Below are positions 59,234-64,000 of a stretch of 64,000 nt of DNA, piece by piece (positions within the stretch are counted from its first letter, which is position 1; each line of letters starts with the position of its first letter). This DNA is from CAVZQN01 sp963837395 (lineage in GTDB: Bacteria; Acidobacteriota; HRBIN11; JAKEFK01): contig CAWINI010000002.1 of assembly GCA_963837395.1 (NCBI GenBank), positions 620,001-684,000 of the forward strand. The letters are read 5' to 3'. The notes under the pieces were generated by a model. That model worked only from the letters and a program-made list of their open reading frames with translations, searched no databases and was not told the DNA's origin. The position numbers and the translations under genes are program-made.

Positions 59234-60514
59234 GTGGCCACAGTTTACGTTGACGTAAACAACAATACTGGTATTGAAGATGGAACCCAAGTTCATCCTT
59301 ATCGATCTATAGCAGTTGGCCTTACAAACTTATCGCCGAATGGGGATATTTACGTGGCTTCTGGTACCTATTATGAGTCACTTGTAATCACCTCAGCGGC
59401 CAATTTACACGGTGCGCCAATTAATCGTCCTCAAATTTTGGGAGACGCTTCTGGCTACGCCGTGATCTATTTCAAGTCGTCTGGTTCAATCGAATATTTC
59501 TCGATTGGGTTGATTGGATCTGTCTATGAAGGGGTAGAGCGGTCTTCCGGAATTGTTGTCGATGAACCTGCAACCACCATGACGGTACGCAACTGTGCAA
59601 TTAACGGTACAGCTGTGGCCATCGAAATCGGCAGTTCATCTGCACCAGCTTTGATCGAGAACAATACACTCACAAATAACGACTACGGAATAGGAATTCC
59701 AAGAAATCTGGCAAAGGTTACCTGTACGGGTAACCAAATCAATAACAACAAAACAGGAATTGCTTCTCTTGATACAGCAGTGGATATCCTTTCGAACACT
59801 ATTATTCAAAATCGTGACGGAATCCAGATCGCAACAAGATCCGAGACGCCAGTTACAGTCGTTGCAAAAATTCAGAATAACAATATTACTCAAAACAACA
59901 ATTTCGGGATTTGGTTTGATCAAGATACTGCGCAGCTAGCAACAACGCTTGATTTAGGTGGCGGTGGTTACAGCCAAGGAGGCAATACAATCGGAAACAA
60001 TTCTATCTACGACGTTTATAATCAAACGTTAGACGGAACAGTTTGGGCAATAGGCAATTCTTTCTTGACAACAAGTTTTGCGAACCAAACTGCACAATGC
60101 CACATCATAACTACAGGAAGCGGTGGAGGAATGAGATTTAGAAGAGATCCTAGACTTCCGATTGATTTGCCGCCAACAATTTCTATCAGTGCCCTTCCTG
60201 TAAGATTATGGCCGGCTGATCGTGAATTGAAAACAGTTTCGATTAGTGTTCAGGCTGAGGATGACAGCGGAGTCGCACCAATAGTACTTCTTCAATCTAT
60301 AATCAGCAGCGATCCTGATTCAGATCTAGAGGAAGACGATATGTGGGGGGACATTGAAGATTATGAAGTTGGTGTCGAAGATGTTCAAGTATCTCTCAGA
60401 GCAGAAAAAGACCCAGCAAAATCAGAACGGCTTTATACACTAACATATACCGCAACAGACAACATCGGGCAGTCGGCACAAGCAAGTATTGTTGTTAGAG
60501 TTGCGCCCGAATAA
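59234..60514 (+). CDS. Right-handed parallel beta-helix protein, probably 5'-truncated
   Basis: 426 residues. VYVDVNNNTGIEDGTQVHPYRSIAVGL is the usual opening of parallel beta-helix (pectate-lyase-like) domains, which span ~10-290 (NNTLTNNDYGIGIPRNL, GNQINNNKTGIASLD, NTIIQNRDGIQI). The C-terminal ~100 residues (TISISALPVRLWPADRELKTVSI) look like an Ig-like domain. No signal peptide is seen; the frame opens at GTG only 33 bases after IS256 copy B, so the original start was probably removed by it. Confidence 0.8.
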   Translation: MATVYVDVNNNTGIEDGTQVHPYRSIAVGLTNLSPNGDIYVASGTYYESLVITSAANLHGAPINRPQILGDASGYAVIYFKSSGSIEYFSIGLIGSVYEGVERSSGIVVDEPATTMTVRNCAINGTAVAIEIGSSSAPALIENNTLTNNDYGIGIPRNLAKVTCTGNQINNNKTGIASLDTAVDILSNTIIQNRDGIQIATRSETPVTVVAKIQNNNITQNNNFGIWFDQDTAQLATTLDLGGGGYSQGGNTIGNNSIYDVYNQTLDGTVWAIGNSFLTTSFANQTAQCHIITTGSGGGMRFRRDPRLPIDLPPTISISALPVRLWPADRELKTVSISVQAEDDSGVAPIVLLQSIISSDPDSDLEEDDMWGDIEDYEVGVEDVQVSLRAEKDPAKSERLYTLTYTATDNIGQSAQASIVVRVAPE

Positions 60515-60561
60515 GAAGAAAAGCGTATTTTCTGAAAAGCAATGAATTGGAGAAGAAATTT

Positions 60562-60926
60562 ATGAAACGCTACTTTTTGTTGATTGTTTTGTCATCATCT
60601 TTTGCGTTTTGGTTTTCTTTGCCGCTGATGGCTACAAATAATCCGTGGACGCATATCTATTACTACGGATGGTACGATGGCGTTTGGGCCTATACCTCAC
60701 AAAATCCTCTCGGACATGCATTCAGGCCTGTATTCTCAAGTCAATGTCCATATGTTCCTTATCCTCCTAATCCCCCGCAACATCAGCACGCTGGAGTTGG
60801 AAACACAGATGTTGCATGCGTATTTTATCCAGATATCGGAGTCTATAAGAACATAGATGATACTACAGCTTCACGTAACACTATCGATGCGCATAAAGCA
60901 AACATCTCATCCGCACAGATAAAGAA
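60562..60926 (+). pseudogene. Secreted protein gene, 5' part, interrupted by IS3
   Basis: Signal peptide (MKRYFLLIVLSSSFAFWFSLPLMA), then WTHIYYYGWYDGVWAYTSQNPLGHAF. The coding runs to IKN at 60926, where the IS3 element begins. It continues at 62291 (VIISYGRSGDPTITQ). GGAG upstream supports ATG 60562 over TTG 60547. The open frame reads into the IS to 60960. Confidence 0.75.
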
Positions 60927-61034
60927 TGGAGTGGACCCTGTTTTTGGAACCATTTTTTAAGCTGGGTTGATTTTAATTTTCTTTTTCTTTTTGCCTACTT
61001 TTTCTTTTTCGATAATTCGGTATTATTATCTCCT

Positions 61035-61898
61035 TCAATCTAATGTATTAGCAATCGTTTTTGCCAGGTGATTGTCTTCAAATTCGGCTGGCGGAACGTA
61101 TCCCAGTGAGGAATGAAGTCGTTTGCGATTATAAACTTCTTCAAGAAAATAGTAGATTCTACTCCGAGCTTCTTCAATTCCACGGTATTCGAAGGTAAGA
61201 ACCTCTTCGTACTTTATTGTCTTGATGAAGCTTTCGGCCATTGCGTTGTCATAAGGGTTCGCCTTTCGACTCATGCTGATCCTGATTCCGTGCTGCTTCA
61301 AGATTTCCGTATATCTGTTAGAAGCATATTGCACCCCTTGGTCCGAGTGATGAATCAAACCCGCAGGCGGTTGTCTCTTTTTGAGTGCCATCTGCAGTGC
61401 TTCGATTGCCAGACGGTTGTCCAGGTAACGAGCCAGTGACCAGCCGACGCACCGACGGCTAAAGGCGTCAATGATTACCGCCAGGTAAATAAACTCGTAC
61501 TGCAGCCGAATATAGGTAATGTCGGATACCCAGAGCTGATTGATTGCGTTTGCACGAAAACTGGAAATGAGATTGGGATAGACCGCAAAGTCATGATCAG
61601 AACGGGTTGTGCGAACAAAGCGCTTCTTTCGAAGACACAGCAAATTGTCCTGACGCAGTAAACGTAACACACGTTTGCGATTGACGACTTTGCCGCGGCG
61701 CTTGAGTTCGGCAGTGATCCGGCGGTAACCATAGGAAGGCCATTGCAGTGCAATCCGTTGAATCTGATCTCGCAAATCAATATCGTCCGCGACCGGTTTG
61801 CTCCTTTCCAAAAATCGATAATATCCCACGCGGCTCACTTGCAGAGTTTTACATTTCTGACGGATGGATAGACCGTGGTTATGGCTCATCTCGATCAC
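61035..61898 (-). CDS. IS3-family transposase OrfB (DDE integrase domain)
   Basis: 287 residues: SVSRVGYYRF-type HTH_21 start, WPSYGYRRITAELKRRG, the rve core with DDE residues in LWVSDITYIR, LIHHSDQGVQY and MAESFIKTIKYEEV, and the ending HSSLGYVPPAEFE. The -1 frame is open back to the A7 run in orfA, so the functional protein is an OrfAB fusion made by frameshifting. Confidence 0.93.
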   Translation of the reverse strand: MIEMSHNHGLSIRQKCKTLQVSRVGYYRFLERSKPVADDIDLRDQIQRIALQWPSYGYRRITAELKRRGKVVNRKRVLRLLRQDNLLCLRKKRFVRTTRSDHDFAVYPNLISSFRANAINQLWVSDITYIRLQYEFIYLAVIIDAFSRRCVGWSLARYLDNRLAIEALQMALKKRQPPAGLIHHSDQGVQYASNRYTEILKQHGIRISMSRKANPYDNAMAESFIKTIKYEEVLTFEYRGIEEARSRIYYFLEEVYNRKRLHSSLGYVPPAEFEDNHLAKTIANTLD

Positions 61899-61906
61899 CC
61901 GGTAAC

Positions 61907-62224
61907 TTACCCTCTGCCTGTCTTTCTTACCGGTTGTTCCAGCATCTTGAGCCGCGTTAAAACTTTTTTTAAAAGATCATTCTCCATTGCCATCTGGCCG
62001 ATCTTTCTTTCCAATTCCGCGATCCGCGCTTCATATTTGTATGTCACTCCATGTCCAGAAAACGCTTTCCCAGAATACTCGCGCTGCTCTTTTCTCCACC
62101 GACTGATGGTTAACGGATTAATTTCATTCTCACGTGCCACTTCGGCTACGCTTTTTCCAGACTCCACCTCACGCACTATTTGTTGCTTGAATTCACGACT
62201 AAACTGCCGCCTCTTTAACGACAT
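61907..62224 (-). CDS. IS3-family transposase OrfA (HTH_Tnp_1)
   Basis: 105 residues with the helix-turn-helix (RQFSREFKQQIVREVESGKSVAEVARENEINPLTISRW) and a leucine-zipper-like tail (RIAELERKIGQMAMENDLLKKVL). Near its end is A_AAA_AAA (61964-61970). Confidence 0.93.
   Translation of the reverse strand: MSLKRRQFSREFKQQIVREVESGKSVAEVARENEINPLTISRWRKEQREYSGKAFSGHGVTYKYEARIAELERKIGQMAMENDLLKKVLTRLKMLEQPVRKTGRG
61964..61970 (-). promoter_or_regulatory. Programmed -1 frameshift slippery site of the IS3 element
   Basis: A7 in the codon phase TTA AAA AAA GTT; slipping by -1 gives an open path (SFNAAQDAGTTGKKDRQRV) into OrfB. Confidence 0.75.
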
Positions 62225-62290
62225 GTTGGAACTCCTGTTGGCTTTATACTAGCTTATCAGGTGGTTCCACTTTAGGGGTGCACTCAAGAA

Positions 62291-62732
62291 CGTGATCATT
62301 TCCTATGGTCGGAGTGGAGATCCTACTATAACTCAAGTGAACGTGATTGCAAGCAGAATGGCGACGAGTTCTCAATTGAGAAGCAGTATGGCAATCCGTG
62401 ATTACGCTACAAGAAGTAGCAATAATGTAGATGGCGATATAAGAAACTTCTTAAATACTGTTGCAACTTCGAACCGTTACAGAGCTCAATTTATAACATA
62501 TTCTGCTACGGATACTCAAGGCACCGCCTATCGTTCGATGATATACCTTTATGCAGCTAACAAAGAAATTGATGCGAGTGGTAACAATAGTTATTGGAAT
62601 GCCATCTTTAAGAAGAATAGTGCCTTGAGAAATTTAAGTTCAACAAAATATTTTATCGTTCTCGCAGGTGGTCTTCAGTCTCGAACTAAGATAATGAATA
62701 ATAACTTTGACGGAAATTACAATTACAGGTGA
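62291..62732 (+). pseudogene. Secreted protein gene, 3' part, truncated by IS256 copy C
   Basis: Continues the gene from 60562: VIISYGRSGDPTITQVNVIASRMATSSQLRSSMAIRDYATR, ...KYFIVLAGGLQSRTKIMNNNFDGN. The frame is cut at 62728, where IS256 copy C starts; the last two codons and stop are IS sequence. No enzymatic family is recognised. Confidence 0.75.
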
Positions 62733-64000
62733 TGTCTTAAGATTCCTGTAAAAAGTTTTTTTCTGAAGAGAAAAAGAAAAGGTGTATTGTTCTCCTGAAC
62801 AGTTTTATAAAGGCCTTTTCCGGTGGAATCCGGAAGGGGCAAAGGAGGACAACACACCATGGAAAGAATACAACCCAGCGAATTGTTAGTAAAGGAATTT
62901 GCGCAGGATCGCAGAGCGAAAAACTTTCGTTGAGCGAAGTTGTTTTGCGAAGCGCGCAGGTGATGCTGCAGCGAGCGATCGAAGAAGAAGTACAAGAATT
63001 TTTGGGCCGTGGGTATTACAAACGTTCCGAAGAGAGCGAAGAATTCCGCGGATATCGCAATGGATACGAGCCGAAGAAAATTCGGACTGGGGAAGGAACG
63101 ATTGAATTAAAGGTTCCGCAAGTACGCCAAAGCCGGGAGCGTTTCCGTTCAGCATTTTTGGAAGCTTACACGCGGCGGACAGAAAAACTGGATGAGTTGA
63201 TTTTAAAAATTGCGGTTCGCGGACTTTCAGTACGGGACATTGAAGAAACGATGCTTGAGATACTTTCGGGCGAAGGAATTTCACGAAGCGTCATCAGCCG
63301 GATCAGCGATCAATTGCATTCAGACTTTGAAGCTTGGCGCAAACGTGATTTATCGAAAGAAAAAATCCTCTACTTATTCATGGATGGAGCATATTGGAAA
63401 GTCCGGCGCGGAGTACGCAGCAAAGAAGCTGTACTTGCCGCCAGATGGGAAAAAAATCTTGCTCCATCTTTCATTGGGCAACAAAGAAAATTTCGAAAGT
63501 TGGCTCGCCTTTCTGCATGACATGACCGAACGCAGACTGAATGAACCATTCATGATCGTATTAGACGGCAATTCAGGTGTGATGAAAGCGTGCCGCGAAG
63601 TTTTCCCTTATTCATTGAAGCAAAGATGCCAGGTTCACAAGATGCGCAACATTCTTGCGCGGCTTCCAAAAGCTGCAATTCATGAAATTAAGCCGATGAT
63701 CCAAAAAATATTTACCGCTGAATCGTATCAGTCAGCATATGCGGCCGGACAAAGATTGATTCACCGATTCAAAGATAAATTCCCCGCAGCAATGGAAAGC
63801 TTTGAAAAAGATTTAGAAGCGACCCTTCAGTGCTTGAAACTTCCTGCGGAACATCGCGTTCGGGTGCGTACAACAAATCTCATTGAGCGTTTATTTGAAG
63901 AAGCAAAACGACGTACAAAAATCATTCCTTATTTTCAAAGTGAAAAATCCTGTTTGAAATATGTCTTTGCAACATTGATCGCTTCTTCGCGGCTCTGGCG
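62728..64000 (+). mobile_element. IS256-family element, copy C (defective, runs off the window)
   Basis: Left end GGTGATGTCTTAAGATTCCTG, as in copy A and nearly the same sequence in opposite orientation. It shares copy A's one-base deletion after the start region (62917-62926) and has its own 14-bp deletion near 63453. Confidence 0.85.
62930..63520 (+). CDS. IS256 transposase, N-terminal part (copy C)
   Basis: SEVVLRSAQVMLQRAIEEE to RSKEAVLAA, including the first catalytic Asp in LFMDGAYWKV; then off-frame because of the 14-bp deletion. The catalytic remainder is open in another frame from about 63455 to the window end (IVLDGNSGVMKA and LIERLFEEAKRR visible). Confidence 0.8.
   Translation: MSEVVLRSAQVMLQRAIEEEVQEFLGRGYYKRSEESEEFRGYRNGYEPKKIRTGEGTIELKVPQVRQSRERFRSAFLEAYTRRTEKLDELILKIAVRGLSVRDIEETMLEILSGEGISRSVISRISDQLHSDFEAWRKRDLSKEKILYLFMDGAYWKVRRGVRSKEAVLAARWEKNLAPSFIGQQRKFRKLARLSA

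Larger units (their letters stand above)
60927..62287 (-). mobile_element. IS3-family element (1361 bp)
   Basis: Ends are inverted with TG start: TGGAGTGGACCCTG...TGGAACCA at 60927 and, from 62287 inwards, TTGAGTGCACCCCTAAAG...TGGAACCA. A GAA target duplication flanks it (60924-60926 and 62288-62290). The interrupted gene reads in frame across it. orfA and orfB are both open. Confidence 0.9.

Overview
The window comes from a bacterial chromosome of moderate-to-low GC (roughly 43% by eye), probably a deep-branching, Gram-negative-type heterotroph. The mix of Hanks-type kinases (one fused to a PD40 propeller, one to FGE-sulfatase and hydrolase domains), a TPR-CHAT protein, DUF4331, DUF11/PKD and cadherin-like surface proteins, a SET-domain enzyme and an S9 peptidase recalls Acidobacteriota or a similar phylum. 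That placement is inference; there is no rRNA or marker phylogeny here.

Layout. 1-1746: a coupled membrane pair (a DUF805/SRPBCC protein cut by the window edge, and a zinc-ribbon/RING-like membrane protein). 1987-7646: housekeeping genes (hisC, rluB-type pseudouridine synthase, scpB, SirB1-like, DUF4505, MerR, two tRNA-Pro, acylphosphatase, apt) separated by palindromic intergenic repeats. 7774-15571: envelope and lipid genes (DUF4331, TPR, M48 protease, outer-membrane protein, P450 divergent from an acyl-CoA synthetase). 15574-20417: a more GC-rich block with a surface protein broken into four reading frames, flanked by gene remnants that include a second, synonymously diverged 3' end of the acyl-CoA synthetase. 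20548-23405: OPT transporter and a secreted protein. 23414-32096: a signalling block with an exported TPR-CHAT protein, a stand-alone LytTR regulator behind a membrane-anchored probable pseudokinase, a divergent cNMP/LuxR regulator, and a kinase-PEGA-FGE-hydrolase fusion. 32177-54664: ADH, a 1163-residue cadherin-repeat surface protein behind a sigma54-like promoter, a group IIC intron sitting right after that gene's terminator, SET protein, hydrolases, PD40 kinase, a trio of secreted four-cysteine paralogs, S9 peptidase, lhgO and a membrane-embedded spermidine-synthase-like protein.

54749-64000 is mobile territory: a tRNA-Arg whose 3' half is repeated 2.7 kb away (island ends), carrying a BrnT/BrnA toxin-antitoxin pair and an IS256-family copy; two more IS256 copies (one intact, one running off the window); and an IS3 element inserted, with a 3-bp target duplication, in a secreted-protein gene that another IS then cuts.

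A cross-cutting feature is the number of single-base frameshifts splitting otherwise well-conserved genes, several at short G/C runs. Either the assembly is under-polished or this locus carries many pseudogenes; read pile-ups would decide. Frameshifted genes are annotated here as their separate frames, with the joins stated.
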